A DNA stretch of 64,000 nucleotides from Actinobacillus lignieresii (lineage in GTDB: Bacteria > Pseudomonadota > Gammaproteobacteria > Enterobacterales > Pasteurellaceae). This document shows, in pieces, positions 37,987 to 48,747 of this stretch (within the stretch, counting starts at the first letter, position 1; each line of letters begins with the position of its first letter). The notes under the pieces are model-generated. The model did not search any database. It saw only the letters and a list, made by a program, of their open reading frames with translations, and was not told where the DNA came from. Where the stretch lies: contig NZ_UFRM01000001.1 in assembly GCF_900444945.1 (NCBI RefSeq), positions 1,374,501 through 1,438,500 of the forward strand. Direction: 5' to 3'. The position numbers and the translations under genes are program-made.

Positions 37987-40326
37987 TTACTTCTTCCAAC
38001 CTTTTAACGCATCGGCAAACGCATTGTTGGCGAACTGATTACGTTGCGATTTATTGCCTGATAAGCGGTCGGATTTTTCGTTATTTTTGCGATTTTCTTG
38101 CGGATTTCGACCGCTTGTCGGTTTGTCGGTCGGCTTGTCTTCTAAACGCATAGTGAGCGCAATACGTTTACGCTGTATGTCCACTTCCAACACTTTCACC
38201 TTCACCAAATCGCCAACTTTCACCACTTTGTGCGGATCTTCCACGAAGCTGTTCGATAACATTGAAATATGCACCAAACCGTCTTGGTGTACGCCAATAT
38301 CCACAAAAGCACCGAAATTTGCCACATTAGTTACCGTCCCTTCTAAGATCATACCGACTTTCAGATCTTTAATATCTTCTACGCCGTCCATAAAGGTGGC
38401 GGTTTTAAATTCACCACGCGGATCGCGCCCCGGTTTTTCCAGCTCTTTGAAAATATCGTTTACAGTCGGTAAACCGAATTGCTCGTCCACGAAATCTTTT
38501 GCATTCAACTGATGCATACGAGTCGCATTGCCCATTAATTCAGCAAGAGTCGAATCGGTTGCTTGGAGAATTTTTTCCACCACAGGATAAGCCTCCGGAT
38601 GCACACTCGAAGCATCTAACGCATTTTTACCACCGACAATTCGCATAAAACCGGCACACTGTTCAAAGGCTTTCGGCCCTAAACGAGGTACTTTTTTCAG
38701 GTCGGAACGTGCATTAAAACGTCCGTTTTCATCACGAAACGCTACGATATTTTGCGCTAGTGTTTTGCTCATACCGGCAACACGAGCCAATAACGGTGCG
38801 GAAGCGGTATTAAGATCCACCCCAACCGCATTTACACAGTCTTCAACCACCGCATCAAGTTTGCGAGCCAGTTGCGACTGGTTTACATCGTGCTGATACT
38901 GCCCAACACCAATCGCTTTCGGTTCGATTTTTACCAATTCCGCAAGTGGATCTTGTAAACGGCGAGCAATCGATACCGCCCCACGTAATGAAACATCCAA
39001 TTCAGGGAATTCATTTGCCGCTAATTCGGAAGCTGAATAAACCGAAGCGCCTGCCTCACTGACCACCACGGTTTGCGGAATCAACATCTCCGGTTTGCTT
39101 TCTTTGATCTGCTTTAAAACGTCCTTGGCAAAACGTTCCGTTTCACGAGAAGCCGTACCGTTACCGATCGCAATCAGCTCAACATTATGCTGCTTAATTA
39201 ATTTATACAGCGAAACTTCCGCCGCTGCTTTGCCTGTTGTGTGCGGATAAATGGTGTCGGTCGCCAATAATTTACCGGTATTATCCACCACAGCCACTTT
39301 CACACCGGTTCGTAAGCCCGGGTCTAAGCCCATGGTATTTTTTGCGCCTGCCGGTGCCGCCATTAATAACGCAGACAGATTGCGAGCAAATACGTCAATC
39401 GCTTCTTCTTCCGCTTTCTCGCGCAATGCGCCCATTAATTCGGTTTCCAAATGAAGTGCAGCTTTAATTTTCCAAGTCCAAGCAATCACTTGTTCACGCC
39501 ATTTGTCTGCCGGTTGTTGATTGAATACCACACCTAAATGCTGGCGAATAATTTCTTCGCAATGGCTTGTTCGAGCGCCTTCTTCCGCTTCAGGATCCGC
39601 ATTTAACGAAAGCGATAATACGCCTTCGTTTCTGCCTCGGAACATCGCTAACGCACGGTGCGAAGGTACAGATTTAAACGGTTCGCTATGCGCAAAATAA
39701 TCGCGGAATTTTTCGCCTTCTTCTTCCTTACCTTCAATTACTTTTGATTCTAGCGTTGCGTAAGCGGTCAAATATTGGCGTAATTTTGCAAGTAATTCGG
39801 CATCTTCTGAAAAACGCTCCATCAGAATATAACGTGCACCGTCTAACGCAGATTTAACATCAGCTACACCTTTTTCTGCATCAACAAAAGTTTCCGCTAA
39901 CACTTCCGGTGATTGGCTCGGATCATTCCATAAGCTATCAGCCAGCGGCTCAAGACCTGCTTCAATCGCAATTTGCCCACGAGTACGGCGTTTTGGTTTA
40001 TAAGGCAGATAAAGATCTTCTAATTCGGTTTTACTTTCGGTCGTTTCGATCTTTGCTCGTAATTCATCCGTCAATTTACCTTGTTCTTCAATTGATTTAA
40101 GGATCGTTTGACGACGATCATCTAACTCACGTAAATAAATTAAACGTGTTTCAAAATGACGTAATTGAGTATCATCTAAACCGCCGGTGACTTCTTTACG
40201 ATAACGAGCGATAAATGGAATGGTATTACCCTCATCGAGTAATTTGATTGCAGCGAGGATTTGGTGTGAGCCAACAGAAAGTTCTGTGGCAATAATCTGG
40301 CTAATTTGTGTATTGAGCTCTGACAT
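37987..40326 (-). CDS. tex: Tex (YhgF) RNA-binding transcription accessory protein
   Basis: Cytoplasmic nucleic-acid-binding protein of 779 residues (E. coli YhgF 773). Domain order matches Tex: N-terminal helical domain with [21 protein letters not shown], the YqgF/RNase H-like domain ([17 protein letters not shown]), helix-hairpin-helix region ([33 protein letters not shown]), and an S1 RNA-binding domain ([20 protein letters not shown]) near residues 650-720. The tail after it is polar and low in complexity ([17 protein letters not shown]). An AGGAAAA site precedes the ATG. Conserved across bacteria; exact role unsettled. Confidence 0.96.
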   Translation of the reverse strand: MSELNTQISQIIATELSVGSHQILAAIKLLDEGNTIPFIARYRKEVTGGLDDTQLRHFETRLIYLRELDDRRQTILKSIEEQGKLTDELRAKIETTESKTELEDLYLPYKPKRRTRGQIAIEAGLEPLADSLWNDPSQSPEVLAETFVDAEKGVADVKSALDGARYILMERFSEDAELLAKLRQYLTAYATLESKVIEGKEEEGEKFRDYFAHSEPFKSVPSHRALAMFRGRNEGVLSLSLNADPEAEEGARTSHCEEIIRQHLGVVFNQQPADKWREQVIAWTWKIKAALHLETELMGALREKAEEEAIDVFARNLSALLMAAPAGAKNTMGLDPGLRTGVKVAVVDNTGKLLATDTIYPHTTGKAAAEVSLYKLIKQHNVELIAIGNGTASRETERFAKDVLKQIKESKPEMLIPQTVVVSEAGASVYSASELAANEFPELDVSLRGAVSIARRLQDPLAELVKIEPKAIGVGQYQHDVNQSQLARKLDAVVEDCVNAVGVDLNTASAPLLARVAGMSKTLAQNIVAFRDENGRFNARSDLKKVPRLGPKAFEQCAGFMRIVGGKNALDASSVHPEAYPVVEKILQATDSTLAELMGNATRMHQLNAKDFVDEQFGLPTVNDIFKELEKPGRDPRGEFKTATFMDGVEDIKDLKVGMILEGTVTNVANFGAFVDIGVHQDGLVHISMLSNSFVEDPHKVVKVGDLVKVKVLEVDIQRKRIALTMRLEDKPTDKPTSGRNPQENRKNNEKSDRLSGNKSQRNQFANNAFADALKGWKK

Positions 40327-40400
40327 TGCGTTTTCCTAACAAATAAAATTCGCTTTATTTTAGCAGTAAAAAAGACAATGCCCAAAAATAAAAGTTCGAG

Positions 40401-40949
40401 CTAGCGCAGTACCGCCGCTCTTGCTTTATCCAGCTTTTCTAATTGGCTTAACGCTTCGTTTACTTTAGCTAAATTCGGCTCTTGTTTGGCACACAACACG
40501 ATATTTTCCAAGCTATCCGCTTGATGATAGTAAGGCTGCTCACTTTTCACCGCTTGCTCAAACTGCTGATATGCCTGATCAAATTTGGCTTGTTTACATA
40601 GAAAAGTACCGTAATTATTTAAAACATCCGGACGGTTATTACTCAGCTTCAATGCTTGCTGATACTCTTGTTCCGCATGAGTTTGATCACCGATTTGCTG
40701 ATAGTAATAAGCTAAAACGGAATGAGGTAAGTAATCGTTTTGATCATGGCTTAGCGCTTTATCAATATTCTCTTTCGCTTTGGGTAAATCATGTTGATCG
40801 AGATACGCTAAGGCTAAATTGATACGGGCTTTAACCGCTTCCGAACGATTAAAGGTAGTTTGGGAGGTTGGAAGCTGAGAAGAACAACCGAACAGCACAG
40901 ATAACAGCATACAAGCGGTCAAATTTCGCAAAAATTTTGCAAAGTTCAT
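40401..40949 (-). CDS. PilF-like TPR lipoprotein
   Basis: Predicted lipoprotein of 182 residues with a signal peptide and lipobox VLFGC (Cys22). The mature part consists of tetratricopeptide repeats: AVKARINLALAYLDQHDLPKA, SVLAYYYQQIGDQTHAEQEY and VLNNYGTFLCKQAKFDQAYQ. This is the layout of PilF/PilW lipoproteins, pilotins for the type IV pilus secretin. Its neighbour rlmN is also the neighbour of the equivalent gene in H. influenzae (from memory). The ATG is preceded by AGGAGA. Pilotin function is inferred; the symbol is withheld because paralogues exist. Confidence 0.85.
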   Translation of the reverse strand: MNFAKFLRNLTACMLLSVLFGCSSQLPTSQTTFNRSEAVKARINLALAYLDQHDLPKAKENIDKALSHDQNDYLPHSVLAYYYQQIGDQTHAEQEYQQALKLSNNRPDVLNNYGTFLCKQAKFDQAYQQFEQAVKSEQPYYHQADSLENIVLCAKQEPNLAKVNEALSQLEKLDKARAAVLR

Positions 40950-41002
40950 ATTGTTCTCCTCAAGATATACTCCCTTCGCTTAGTTGCTTAGGGAGAAATT
41001 GA

Positions 41003-42184
41003 TTAATGGTTTTGCACCGCGATACCTTTGCCAAACTTACGTTTTTCCATAGTACGTTTGGTTCGGTCGATGACATCACCGGCAAGCTGACCGCAAGCGG
41101 CATCAATATCATCACCACGTGTTTTACGTACAATTACCGTAAAACCGTATTCCATTAACGTTTTTTGGAAACGATCCACTCGGCTATTTGAACTCTTACC
41201 GTAAGGTGCTTCCGGGAACGGGTTCCATGGAATGAGGTTGATCTTACACGGTGTATTTTTTAATACTTCGGCTAACTGATGCGCGTGTTCCGTACCGTCA
41301 TTAACGTGATCTAATAACACGTATTCAATCGTTACTTTACCGTGGTTCGCATTCGACACTTCAAGGTATTTATGCACTGAATCCATCAACATTTCGATAT
41401 TATACTTTTTGTTAATCGGCATAATTTCATCACGCAATTCATCATTTGGTGCATGCAATGAAATCGCTAATGCTACGTCAATTTTTTCACGCATAATATC
41501 AAGCGCCGGCACGACTCCCGCAGTTGAAAGTGTTACACGGCGTTTTGATAAACCGTATGCAAAGTCATCCAACATAATTTCCATTGCCGGAATCACGTTA
41601 TTTAAGTTGAGTAACGGTTCGCCCATCCCCATCATTACCACGTTGGTAATCGGACGCACACCGGTTATCCCGAAGTTACCAATGATTTTCGAAGCTCGCC
41701 ATACCTGACCGATAATCTCGGAAACGGTTAAGTTACGGTTAAAACCTTGTTGAGCGGTTGAACAGAATTTACAGGCTAACGCACAACCAACTTGAGAAGA
41801 AACGCATAAAGTCGCACGGTCATCTTCCGGGATATATACGGTTTCGATTTGCTGATCACCCACCTGCATCGCCCATTTGATTGTGCCGTCGCTTGAACGC
41901 TGTTCGACAGAGACTTCCGGCGCTTTGATTTCTGCAATTTGTTTTAATTTTTCACGCAATACTTTATTGATATTGCTCATATTATCGAAATTGTCTTCAC
42001 CGAAATGGTAAATCCATTTCATTAATTGGTCGGCACGAAACGGTTTTTCACCCATTTCGGCAAATAACTCACGCATCTCTTGGCGCGTTAAGTTCATTAG
42101 ATTAATTTTTTCTGATTTAGGGTGTTGTACGGCGACATTCGTTGCTTGAATTTCGCTCGCACAAGTTTGGGTTTGTTCTGACAT
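41003..42184 (-). CDS. rlmN: Dual-specificity 23S rRNA/tRNA A2503/A37 methyltransferase RlmN
   Basis: Radical SAM enzyme of 393 residues that makes 2-methyladenosine in 23S rRNA and some tRNAs. The iron-sulfur motif CxxxCxxC is at Cys134, Cys138 and Cys141 ([18 protein letters not shown]). The methyl-carrying Cys lies in [11 protein letters not shown] near residue 366. [13 protein letters not shown] and [13 protein letters not shown] are family signatures. It is followed by the PilF-like lipoprotein gene 50 bases downstream on the same strand, probably one operon. Confidence 0.96.
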   Translation of the reverse strand: MSEQTQTCASEIQATNVAVQHPKSEKINLMNLTRQEMRELFAEMGEKPFRADQLMKWIYHFGEDNFDNMSNINKVLREKLKQIAEIKAPEVSVEQRSSDGTIKWAMQVGDQQIETVYIPEDDRATLCVSSQVGCALACKFCSTAQQGFNRNLTVSEIIGQVWRASKIIGNFGITGVRPITNVVMMGMGEPLLNLNNVIPAMEIMLDDFAYGLSKRRVTLSTAGVVPALDIMREKIDVALAISLHAPNDELRDEIMPINKKYNIEMLMDSVHKYLEVSNANHGKVTIEYVLLDHVNDGTEHAHQLAEVLKNTPCKINLIPWNPFPEAPYGKSSNSRVDRFQKTLMEYGFTVIVRKTRGDDIDAACGQLAGDVIDRTKRTMEKRKFGKGIAVQNH

Positions 42185-42433
42185 GAGAGTAAAAGCCTCG
42201 TTGTTACACGGTTTACGGCAAAAGGATTAGTTTTGCAGGTTGATAAAATAAAAAAGACCGCAAATTTTACTCGTCAATCAGTATTAAGGCTAGTGATTTT
42301 TAAACGAAATAGGAAGTTTTTAATTTGATGTTTGCGATCAAGATCGCAAAAAAGCGACAAAATATAAGAATAAAAAGCAAAACAGCCAATTTTAAATACT
42401 ATTTGATGGTGAATTATAAAGATAAGGAAATAG

Positions 42434-42509
42434 TGGTGGGCGATACCGGTCTCGAACCAGTGACCCCCTCCTTGTAAGGGAGGTGCTCTCCCAACTGAGC
42501 TAATCGCCC
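42434..42509 (-). tRNA. tRNA-Val (anticodon TAC), copy 1
   Basis: 76 nt including encoded CCA. The minus strand reads GGGCGATTAGCTCAGTTGGG at the 5' end, anticodon loop CTTACAA (TAC) flanked by CTCC/GGAG stems, T loop GGTTCGAGACC. Identical in sequence to the three copies to its right. Confidence 0.97.
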
Positions 42510-42560
42510 TCATGATATAACATTTTGCTATAACTTGAAGTTTATGATGAGAATCTAAAG

Positions 42561-42636
42561 TGGTGGGCGATACCGGTCTCGAACCAGTGACCCCCTCCTT
42601 GTAAGGGAGGTGCTCTCCCAACTGAGCTAATCGCCC
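42561..42636 (-). tRNA. tRNA-Val (anticodon TAC), copy 2
   Basis: Same 76-nt sequence with CCA encoded and anticodon TAC. Separated by 51 bases of unrelated spacer from copy 1, in tandem, and probably processed from one transcript. Confidence 0.97.
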
Positions 42637-42686
42637 ACTTGAGATTTCATCAAAGGGAATTGAAAAACGGAACACTTGTTGAAAAG

Positions 42687-42762
42687 TGGTGGGCGATACC
42701 GGTCTCGAACCAGTGACCCCCTCCTTGTAAGGGAGGTGCTCTCCCAACTGAGCTAATCGCCC
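42687..42762 (-). tRNA. tRNA-Val (anticodon TAC), copy 3
   Basis: Same 76-nt sequence, anticodon TAC, CCA encoded; 50-base spacer to copy 2. Confidence 0.97.
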
Positions 42763-42810
42763 GTTTTCAATTATTTAGATTGTAATCAACACGAAACACT
42801 TATTGGAAAG

Positions 42811-42886
42811 TGGTGGGCGATACCGGTCTCGAACCAGTGACCCCCTCCTTGTAAGGGAGGTGCTCTCCCAACTGAGCTAATCGCCC
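42811..42886 (-). tRNA. tRNA-Val (anticodon TAC), copy 4
   Basis: Same 76-nt sequence, anticodon TAC, CCA encoded. First in the transcript direction; its promoter should lie at 42890-43080, in the divergent gap with gltX. Confidence 0.97.
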
Positions 42887-43089
42887 GTGTTGTGGAGTGG
42901 CATTATAGAGATTTTTCATTGATCGTCAAACGCTTTTTTAACATTTCGGCGTGTTTGTTGAATTTTTCGTCCAAAACCTTTATTTTTTACGTTTTTTAAC
43001 CTTCAACCACCGGATTAACCGTAGTAGAATAGAAAAATCTTTTGTTTAAAAAAGCCAATCACGGCAAATCATTTAATAGGCTCACAATA

Positions 43090-44529
43090 ATGAATATCGA
43101 AACTCTTTTCCCCTTAGCTCCGAATGTAAAAGTGCGTACCCGTTTTGCGCCTAGCCCGACCGGCTATTTACACGTTGGCGGCGCACGTACCGCTTTATAT
43201 TCTTGGTTATATGCAAAACATTTTAACGGTGAATTCGTATTACGTATTGAAGATACCGACTTAGAACGTTCAACACCGGAAGCTACCGCTGCTATTCTTG
43301 AAGGCATGGAATGGTTAAATCTTGCTTGGGAACACGGTCCGTATTATCAAACCAAACGTTTTGACCGTTATAACCAAGTTATCGATCAAATGATCGAACA
43401 AGGTTTGGCGTACCGTTGCTACTGCTCAAAAGAACGTTTGGAAAACTTACGTCACGAACAAGAAGCGAATAAAGAAAAACCTCGTTACGACCGTCATTGT
43501 TTAGCTCATCACGATCAACCTGCGGATGCGCCGCACGTTGTGCGTTTTAAAAATCCGCAAGAAGGTTCGGTAGTGTTTGACGATGCGGTACGCGGTCGTA
43601 TCGAAATCAGTAATAGCGAATTAGACGATTTAATTATTCGCCGTACGGACGGTTCGCCGACTTATAACTTCTGTGTGGTGGTAGATGACTGGGATATGGG
43701 GATTACCCACGTTGTTCGCGGTGAAGATCATATCAACAACACACCTCGCCAAATCAATATTTTAAAAGCATTAGGCGCACCGATTCCGACTTATGCACAC
43801 GTTTCCATGATTAACGGTGATGACGGTCAAAAATTATCGAAACGCCACGGTGCGGTAAGTGTTATGCAATATCGTGACGACGGTTATTTACCGGAAGCAT
43901 TAATTAACTATTTAGTACGTTTAGGCTGGGGTCACGGCGACCAAGAAATTTTCAGTCGCGAAGAAATGATCGAATTATTCGACATTCACTCGGTAAGCAA
44001 ATCGGCAAGTGCTTTCAATACCGATAAATTACAATGGTTAAACCAACACTATATGCGTAGCTTACCGGCTGAACACGTGGCAAAATATTTAGCGTGGCAT
44101 ATGAATGATCAAGCAATCGATACTTCAAGCGGCCCGGCGTTAGAAGAAATCATTCCGGTGTTAAGTGAACGTGCGAAAACATTAAAAGAGTTAGCTGCTG
44201 CAAGCCGTTATTTCTATCAAGAATTTGACGGTTATGATGAAAAAGCTGCGGCGAAAAACTTTAAAGCGGAAGCGGTTGCACCACTTGCAAAATTATTGGA
44301 AAAATTAACCGCTTTAACCGATTGGAGCGTAGAAGCGATTCATGATGCGATGAATGCGACTGCGGCTGATTTAGAAATCGGTATGGGTAAAGTAGGGATG
44401 CCGTTCCGTTTAGCGGTAACCGGTTCCGGTCAATCGCCGTCAATGGATATTACTGCAAAATTAGTCGGACGTGAACGTACTTTAGCTCGTATCCAAAAAG
44501 CGATTGAGTTTATTCAAGCGCAAGCATAA
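43090..44529 (+). CDS. gltX: Glutamyl-tRNA synthetase
   Basis: Class I aminoacyl-tRNA synthetase of 479 residues. ATG 43090 was chosen because [27 protein letters not shown] gives the normal N-terminus of a Pasteurellaceae enzyme; a start 16 codons earlier adds an unrelated basic peptide. The HIGH-type motif is HVGG at residues 28-31 and the KMSKS motif KLSKRHG is mid-protein. [18 protein letters not shown] is diagnostic. The enzyme has the length and motifs of a discriminating GluRS. It sits between tRNA-Val and tRNA-Ala genes, the same association as in E. coli. Confidence 0.97.
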   Translation: MNIETLFPLAPNVKVRTRFAPSPTGYLHVGGARTALYSWLYAKHFNGEFVLRIEDTDLERSTPEATAAILEGMEWLNLAWEHGPYYQTKRFDRYNQVIDQMIEQGLAYRCYCSKERLENLRHEQEANKEKPRYDRHCLAHHDQPADAPHVVRFKNPQEGSVVFDDAVRGRIEISNSELDDLIIRRTDGSPTYNFCVVVDDWDMGITHVVRGEDHINNTPRQINILKALGAPIPTYAHVSMINGDDGQKLSKRHGAVSVMQYRDDGYLPEALINYLVRLGWGHGDQEIFSREEMIELFDIHSVSKSASAFNTDKLQWLNQHYMRSLPAEHVAKYLAWHMNDQAIDTSSGPALEEIIPVLSERAKTLKELAAASRYFYQEFDGYDEKAAAKNFKAEAVAPLAKLLEKLTALTDWSVEAIHDAMNATAADLEIGMGKVGMPFRLAVTGSGQSPSMDITAKLVGRERTLARIQKAIEFIQAQA

Positions 44530-44578
44530 TTTCCTATTGACAGTTACAGTGGCTGCATTTATTATGTCGCCACTTTTC

Positions 44579-44654
<76 letters not shown>

Positions 44655-44689
44655 ATTCAAAATAAACTGATGTAAATAAACGTCTACGC

Positions 44690-44724
44690 AAGCCTTATAG
44701 CACAACGCTTTAAGGCTTTTTTAT
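44690..44724 (+). terminator. Terminator after tRNA-Ala
   Basis: AAGCCTT and AAGGCTT are inverted with an inner AGC/GCT pairing, followed by TTTTTATT, 36 bases past the tRNA. Confidence 0.75.
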
Positions 44725-44805
44725 TATCTCTACATGCCTTGCGTATCCTGAAATCATTATTAATGATAGGAACATAACTAACCGGCTCTATTTTGTTGTT
44801 TACCG

Positions 44806-44848
44806 TTGTCTTTTATTGTTTCTATATGTACAATATATTGTACATATA
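44806..44848 (+). promoter_or_regulatory. yefM-yoeB promoter with overlapping palindromic operator
   Basis: A -35-like TTGTCT (44806-44811) and -10 TACAAT (44829-44834) are 17 bp apart. The -10 lies inside a perfect 26-bp palindrome at 44823-44848 containing two TGTACA hexamers, the type of site bound by YefM. Repression by the antitoxin-toxin complex is therefore expected. Confidence 0.8.
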
Positions 44849-44866
44849 AATCAAAAGGAGTAATAA

Positions 44867-45118
44867 ATGCAAGCAATAACCTACACAGAAGCACGCCAAA
44901 ATCTAGCCGGTACAATGTCAAAAGTAGCAGAAGATTTTGAGCCTATTTTAATTACAAGAAGCAAGGGCGGAAATTGCGTACTTATGTCGTATGAGCAGTA
45001 TAGTTCACTTGAAGAAACCGCCTATTTAATGCGTTCCCCGGCTAACGCTCAAAGATTACTAGACAGCATGGCAGAATTGAAGCAAGGGAAAGGCATTGAA
45101 AGAGAGCTAATCGAATGA
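44867..45118 (+). CDS. yefM: Antitoxin YefM (Phd/YefM family)
   Basis: Antitoxin and DNA-binding autorepressor of 83 residues, matching YefM in length. The N-terminal dimerisation and DNA-binding part reads [20 protein letters not shown], followed by [21 protein letters not shown] and an acidic/Leu-rich C-terminus ([19 protein letters not shown]) that would wrap around the toxin. AAAGGAG precedes the ATG. The stop overlaps the toxin start by four bases (ATGA). The pair lies just after the tRNA-Ala terminator and has its own operator at 44823-44848. Confidence 0.94.
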   Translation: MQAITYTEARQNLAGTMSKVAEDFEPILITRSKGGNCVLMSYEQYSSLEETAYLMRSPANAQRLLDSMAELKQGKGIERELIE

Positions 45119-45375
45119 AGCTAACTTTCTCGTCTAATGCGTGGGAAGATTATTTATACTGGCAAAAAACCGATCAAATAATTTTGAAACGTATAAACAG
45201 TCTGATTAAAGATATTCAACGCCAACCATTCGAAGGTATAGGAAAGCCTGAACCGCTAAAATTCAATCTTTCGGGCTTTTGGTCAAGGCGAATCAATGAA
45301 GAACACCGCTTAATTTACACCGTGGAAGATGAAACAATTTTAATAGTAGCGTGTAGATACCATTATGATCAGTAA
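45115..45375 (+). CDS. yoeB: Toxin YoeB (ribosome-dependent mRNA interferase)
   Basis: RelE-superfamily endoribonuclease of 86 residues (E. coli YoeB 84) that cuts mRNA in the ribosomal A site. Family features: [15 protein letters not shown], the basic [33 protein letters not shown] with Glu and Arg of the active site, and the C-terminal CRYHYDQ carrying the catalytic His and final Tyr. All key positions look intact, so the toxin is probably active. ATG overlaps the yefM stop. Confidence 0.95.
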   Translation: MKLTFSSNAWEDYLYWQKTDQIILKRINSLIKDIQRQPFEGIGKPEPLKFNLSGFWSRRINEEHRLIYTVEDETILIVACRYHYDQ

Positions 45376-45454
45376 TTTAAAACGCCTTATTCAGAAATGG
45401 ATAGGGCTTTTTTATTACCAATAAATATGGCTATGATGACCGTAGTCGTAATCG

Positions 45455-45510
45455 CAAGCGGTTAAATTTCAACGATTTTTTGCAAAAAGTCCGTAAAAAT
45501 TGACCGCTTG
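45455..45510. terminator. Uptake-signal inverted pair between yoeB and ycaR
   Basis: CAAGCGGTTAAATTT and AAAATTGACCGCTTG are inverted around TTTTTTGCAAAAAG. It lies between convergent genes and can serve both; a weaker GC-poor stem (GCCTTAT/ATAGGGC) before TTTTTT at about 45384-45412 may end yoeB first. Confidence 0.65.
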
Positions 45511-45531
45511 TGCTTTAAATTTTTAAGACAT

Positions 45532-45699
45532 TTAGTCTTCGAGCTTTTCGCCTGCTTCCGGTAATAAAACCGGAATACCGTTTTCAATTGGATAAGCTAA
45601 TTTTGCTTCACGGCTAATCAAGCGATTATTGGCTTTATCCCATTCCAGTCCGGTATTGGTTACCGGACAAGCAAGATGATTAATTAGTTTTTCGTTCAT
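45532..45699 (-). CDS. ycaR: Trm112-like protein YcaR
   Basis: Small protein of 55 residues too short for many gene callers. Its translation, starting MNEKLINHLACPVTNTG and ending PENGIPVLLPEAGEKLED-like (LAYPIENGIPVLLPEAG), follows the UPF0434/Trm112 family (E. coli YcaR 60 residues). The second Cys of the usual CPVC motif is replaced by Thr (CPVT), so a zinc site is unlikely. It starts one base after the lpxK stop on the same strand; lpxK-ycaR linkage is the same as in E. coli, although kdsB does not follow here. Confidence 0.88.
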   Translation of the reverse strand: MNEKLINHLACPVTNTGLEWDKANNRLISREAKLAYPIENGIPVLLPEAGEKLED

Positions 45700-45700
45700 A

Positions 45701-46681
45701 TTATTTTCCTAATCGTTTTAAAATCGGTTCGAGTAAACAAGCGGTCGATTCCAGAGAAAATTTTGCAGAAACCGGTACATACCACCAATTTTGCTGAGCA
45801 AAAGTTCGGCATTTTACCGCATCTTTTTCCGTCATAAGTAATGGAATTTGTTCGGCTGCAAGCGCTTTAAGTTGAGCTGGTTCAAATGCTTGGTGATCGG
45901 CAAAGCCTTGTGTTTTAAGTAATTTAACGCCTAAATTTTCAAGCATATTAAAAAATCGGGGAGGATGCCCGATTCCGGCAATCGCCACACATTCTTGCCC
46001 GATAAAATCAGTTATCGGCTTTTGCTCGCCCGTTCTTAGATTAACAGCAAATTCAGGCTCGAGAGTCATTAAATGTTCATTCTGATGAGCAATACCACCG
46101 TTACAGATAATCGCTTGTACCGTTTGTAAACGGCTTGGCAGCTCACGCAAGCCGCCGGCGGGCAAAACAAAACCGTTACCAAAACGGCGCACGCCATCAA
46201 CCACAACCCATTCGATATCTCGCTGTAAGGCGTAATGTTGCAAGCCGTCATCGGTAACAATTAAATCCAGCTCAAATTGATTCAATAATAATTCGATACT
46301 TTGCTGACGATTAGGTGAAATTGCCAGCGGTACACCGGTTCGTTGCACAATCAACACAGGTTCATCGCCCACCATTTCCGCTGAACTCTGGTTGGTGACT
46401 AATTGAGGAAAATCCTTACTTTTGCCGCCATATCCGCGCGAAATCACACCAACTTTCACACCACGTTGTTGTAGCTGTTCCACAAGCCACACAACCACAG
46501 GCGTTTTTCCGTTACCACCCACCGAAATATTACCGACCACTAACACCGGCACCGGAGAGCGGTAAGATTTTAAGATTTTTTTGCGAAACAAAAACAAGCG
46601 GATTTGACTAACCAGCCAAAACAACAATGAAAACGGCGCAAGCAGCCAAGTGATAATTGAGGTAGATTGCCAAATATTCAT
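45701..46681 (-). CDS. lpxK: Tetraacyldisaccharide 4'-kinase
   Basis: Inner-membrane kinase that phosphorylates the 4' position of the lipid A disaccharide precursor; 326 residues (E. coli 328). A hydrophobic N-terminal segment ([18 protein letters not shown]) anchors it, followed by the P-loop [15 protein letters not shown] and [23 protein letters not shown] contains the catalytic Asp-Asp-Gly-Leu-Gln-His block. A full uptake signal lies near the C-terminal end (ACAAGCGGTC at about 45738). msbA is not upstream; clpX is, beyond a terminator. Confidence 0.96.
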   Translation of the reverse strand: MNIWQSTSIITWLLAPFSLLFWLVSQIRLFLFRKKILKSYRSPVPVLVVGNISVGGNGKTPVVVWLVEQLQQRGVKVGVISRGYGGKSKDFPQLVTNQSSAEMVGDEPVLIVQRTGVPLAISPNRQQSIELLLNQFELDLIVTDDGLQHYALQRDIEWVVVDGVRRFGNGFVLPAGGLRELPSRLQTVQAIICNGGIAHQNEHLMTLEPEFAVNLRTGEQKPITDFIGQECVAIAGIGHPPRFFNMLENLGVKLLKTQGFADHQAFEPAQLKALAAEQIPLLMTEKDAVKCRTFAQQNWWYVPVSAKFSLESTACLLEPILKRLGK

Positions 46682-46737
46682 ATAATTTCTTTAAAGATAC
46701 TGTCGTTTGCGTAACGGCGATGCCTACAGATAAAACA

Positions 46738-46766
46738 AATGGACAATGAAGAACATTGTCCATTTT
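46738..46766 (-). terminator. Terminator after clpX
   Basis: AAATGGACAATG and CATTGTCCATTT form a 12-bp stem with a small loop, directly past the clpX stop on the minus strand, with T-rich sequence following. Confidence 0.85.
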
Positions 46767-46774
46767 AGCGATGC

Positions 46775-48034
46775 TTATTCTACTTTCGGCTTATCACCGC
46801 TTTCAACACAACCTTTACCAATCGTCACTTTTTTCACATCTTTTTCTGCTTTAAGTGTCGGTAGGTTATACATCGTATCTAACAGTAGATTCTCAACAAT
46901 CGAACGTAAACCACGTGCACCGGTTTTACGTGAAATAGATTTCTGCGCGATTGCAATTAACGCCTCTTTGGTAAATTTCAGCTCAACACCTTCCATTTGG
47001 AATAATGCTTGATATTGCTTGATAATCGCATTTTTCGGTTCGGTTAAAATTTGAATTAACGCTTCTTCATCCAGTTCTTGTAACGGAGTCACAACAGGTA
47101 ATCGACCGATAAGCTCCGGAATTAAACCGAATTTAACCAAGTCTTCCGGCTCAACTTGTTTGAATAACTCGGTGAGATCTTCACGTTCTTTATCTTTTTT
47201 CAATTCTGCGCCAAAACCGATTCCGCCTTGCTTGTTACTACGAGCCTCGACAATCTTATCTAAACCGGCAAACGCTCCGCCACAAATAAAGAGGATTTTA
47301 GAGGTATCGACAGGGATCGTTTCGCCTTTCGGGTGTTTACGGCTGCCTTGCGGATTGATATTCGCTACCGTGCCTTCGATTAATTTTAATAACGCCTGTT
47401 GCACGCCTTCACCGGATACGTCGCGGGTAATCGACGGGCTTTCCGACTTACGGGTGATTTTGTCAATCTCATCAATAAAGACGATACCGCGTTCCGCTTG
47501 TTCCGCATCAAAATCACATTTCATCAGTAATTTTTGAATCACGTTTTCTACGTCTTCACCAACATAACCGGCTTGGGTCAAGGTAGTTGCATCCGCAACC
47601 GCAAAGGGTACGTTTAAACGGCGCGCTAACGTTTCCGCCAATAAGGTTTTACCGCTACCGGTCGGGCCGATTAATAAAATGTTACTTTTACCCAACTCTA
47701 CGCCGTTGGTTTCTTTATGACCGGAAAGCGCGTTACGTAAACGTTTATAGTGGTTATAAACCGCTACGGACAACACTTTTTTCGCATGCTCTTGACCGAT
47801 AACATACTCATCTAAATGCGCATTGATCTCGTGTGGCGTCGGCACATTTTCAAAAAACTTCTGTTCGTCCTGTTTTTCATCGATTAACGGTTCTTCTTCG
47901 CCGTTTAACAAAGCGTAAGACTCTTCAATACAGTGATTACAGATATAGCCTTCCGTACCTTCAACCAGCTGATCCACTTCAGTACGTCTTTTGCCACAAA
48001 AACTACAATGCGGTTCTTTCTCGAAATTTGCCAT
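46775..48034 (-). CDS. clpX: ATP-dependent Clp protease ATP-binding subunit ClpX
   Basis: AAA+ unfoldase of 419 residues that feeds substrates to ClpP. The N-terminal zinc-binding domain has two Cys pairs (HCSFCGK and YICNHC). Walker A is GPTGSGKT, Walker [11 protein letters not shown], and the pore and sensor regions include [11 protein letters not shown] and [14 protein letters not shown]. The ClpP-binding IGF loop reads IGF in GGIGFGAEL. The start overlaps the clpP stop by one base (TAATG). Cytoplasmic quality control and regulatory proteolysis. Confidence 0.98.
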   Translation of the reverse strand: MANFEKEPHCSFCGKRRTEVDQLVEGTEGYICNHCIEESYALLNGEEEPLIDEKQDEQKFFENVPTPHEINAHLDEYVIGQEHAKKVLSVAVYNHYKRLRNALSGHKETNGVELGKSNILLIGPTGSGKTLLAETLARRLNVPFAVADATTLTQAGYVGEDVENVIQKLLMKCDFDAEQAERGIVFIDEIDKITRKSESPSITRDVSGEGVQQALLKLIEGTVANINPQGSRKHPKGETIPVDTSKILFICGGAFAGLDKIVEARSNKQGGIGFGAELKKDKEREDLTELFKQVEPEDLVKFGLIPELIGRLPVVTPLQELDEEALIQILTEPKNAIIKQYQALFQMEGVELKFTKEALIAIAQKSISRKTGARGLRSIVENLLLDTMYNLPTLKAEKDVKKVTIGKGCVESGDKPKVE

Positions 48035-48624
48035 TATTTTATATCTCTGTGCGTTAAAACTTTATCAATTAGACCGTATTCCATCGCTTCAACCGCCGAC
48101 ATAAAATTATCTCGCTCGGTATCCGCCGCCACTTTCTCAAACGGCTGTCCGCTATGTTCCGCCATTTTTCGAGTCAGCATTTCTTTTAATTTTAAAATTT
48201 CTTGCGCTTGAATTTGAATATCGGTCGCTTGCCCTCTCGCACCGCCTAGAGGTTGGTGAATCATTACGCGAGCATTCGGTAATGCGAAACGCTTACCTTT
48301 CGCACCGCCTGATAATAAAAACGCACCCATTGAACAAGCCTGTCCGGTACAAAGCGTTGCGACGTCCGGCTTGATAAAATTCATAGTGTCGTAAATTGCC
48401 AAACCGGCGGTTACTACGCCGCCCGGTGAATTAATGTATAAATAAATATCTTTTTCAGGATCTTCAGCTTCTAAGAAAAGCATTTGAGCGACAATCAAAT
48501 TCGCCATATGATCTTCCACTTGCCCCGTTAAAAAAATAATACGTTCTTTAAGCAAGCGAGAATAAATATCATACGATCTTTCGCCTTTTGAGGTTTGCTC
48601 AACCACTATCGGTACTAATGCCAT
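48034..48624 (-). CDS. clpP: ATP-dependent Clp protease proteolytic subunit ClpP
   Basis: Serine protease of 196 residues that forms the tetradecameric chamber of ClpXP and ClpAP. The catalytic triad is Ser98 ([11 protein letters not shown]), His123 (MIHQPLGG) and Asp172 ([10 protein letters not shown]). [25 protein letters not shown] is a typical N-terminus with a very short propeptide. It is directly followed by clpX, as in most proteobacteria. I could not find a convincing heat-shock promoter upstream. Confidence 0.98.
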   Translation of the reverse strand: MALVPIVVEQTSKGERSYDIYSRLLKERIIFLTGQVEDHMANLIVAQMLFLEAEDPEKDIYLYINSPGGVVTAGLAIYDTMNFIKPDVATLCTGQACSMGAFLLSGGAKGKRFALPNARVMIHQPLGGARGQATDIQIQAQEILKLKEMLTRKMAEHSGQPFEKVAADTERDNFMSAVEAMEYGLIDKVLTHRDIK

Positions 48625-48747
48625 TTTTGTATTCCTATATATAAAATCAAAAAACGAGTAATTCTATCAAACTTTAAGAAAATCATTAACAATAAGCGGT
48701 CAGATTGTTAAAATCTTTTGCAAAATTTAGAGGTAATCAATAAAAAT

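Noticed and set aside
42274..42747. A 157-residue minus-strand ORF with repeated GEHLPYKEGVTGSRPVSP segments
   Set aside because: It is the translation of the tandem tRNA-Val genes; the protein repeats are the tRNA repeats. Not a coding gene.
48540..48700. Heat-shock (sigma-32) promoter upstream of clpP
   Set aside because: CTTAAAG and AT-rich hexamers exist but neither sequence nor spacing matches the consensus well enough.
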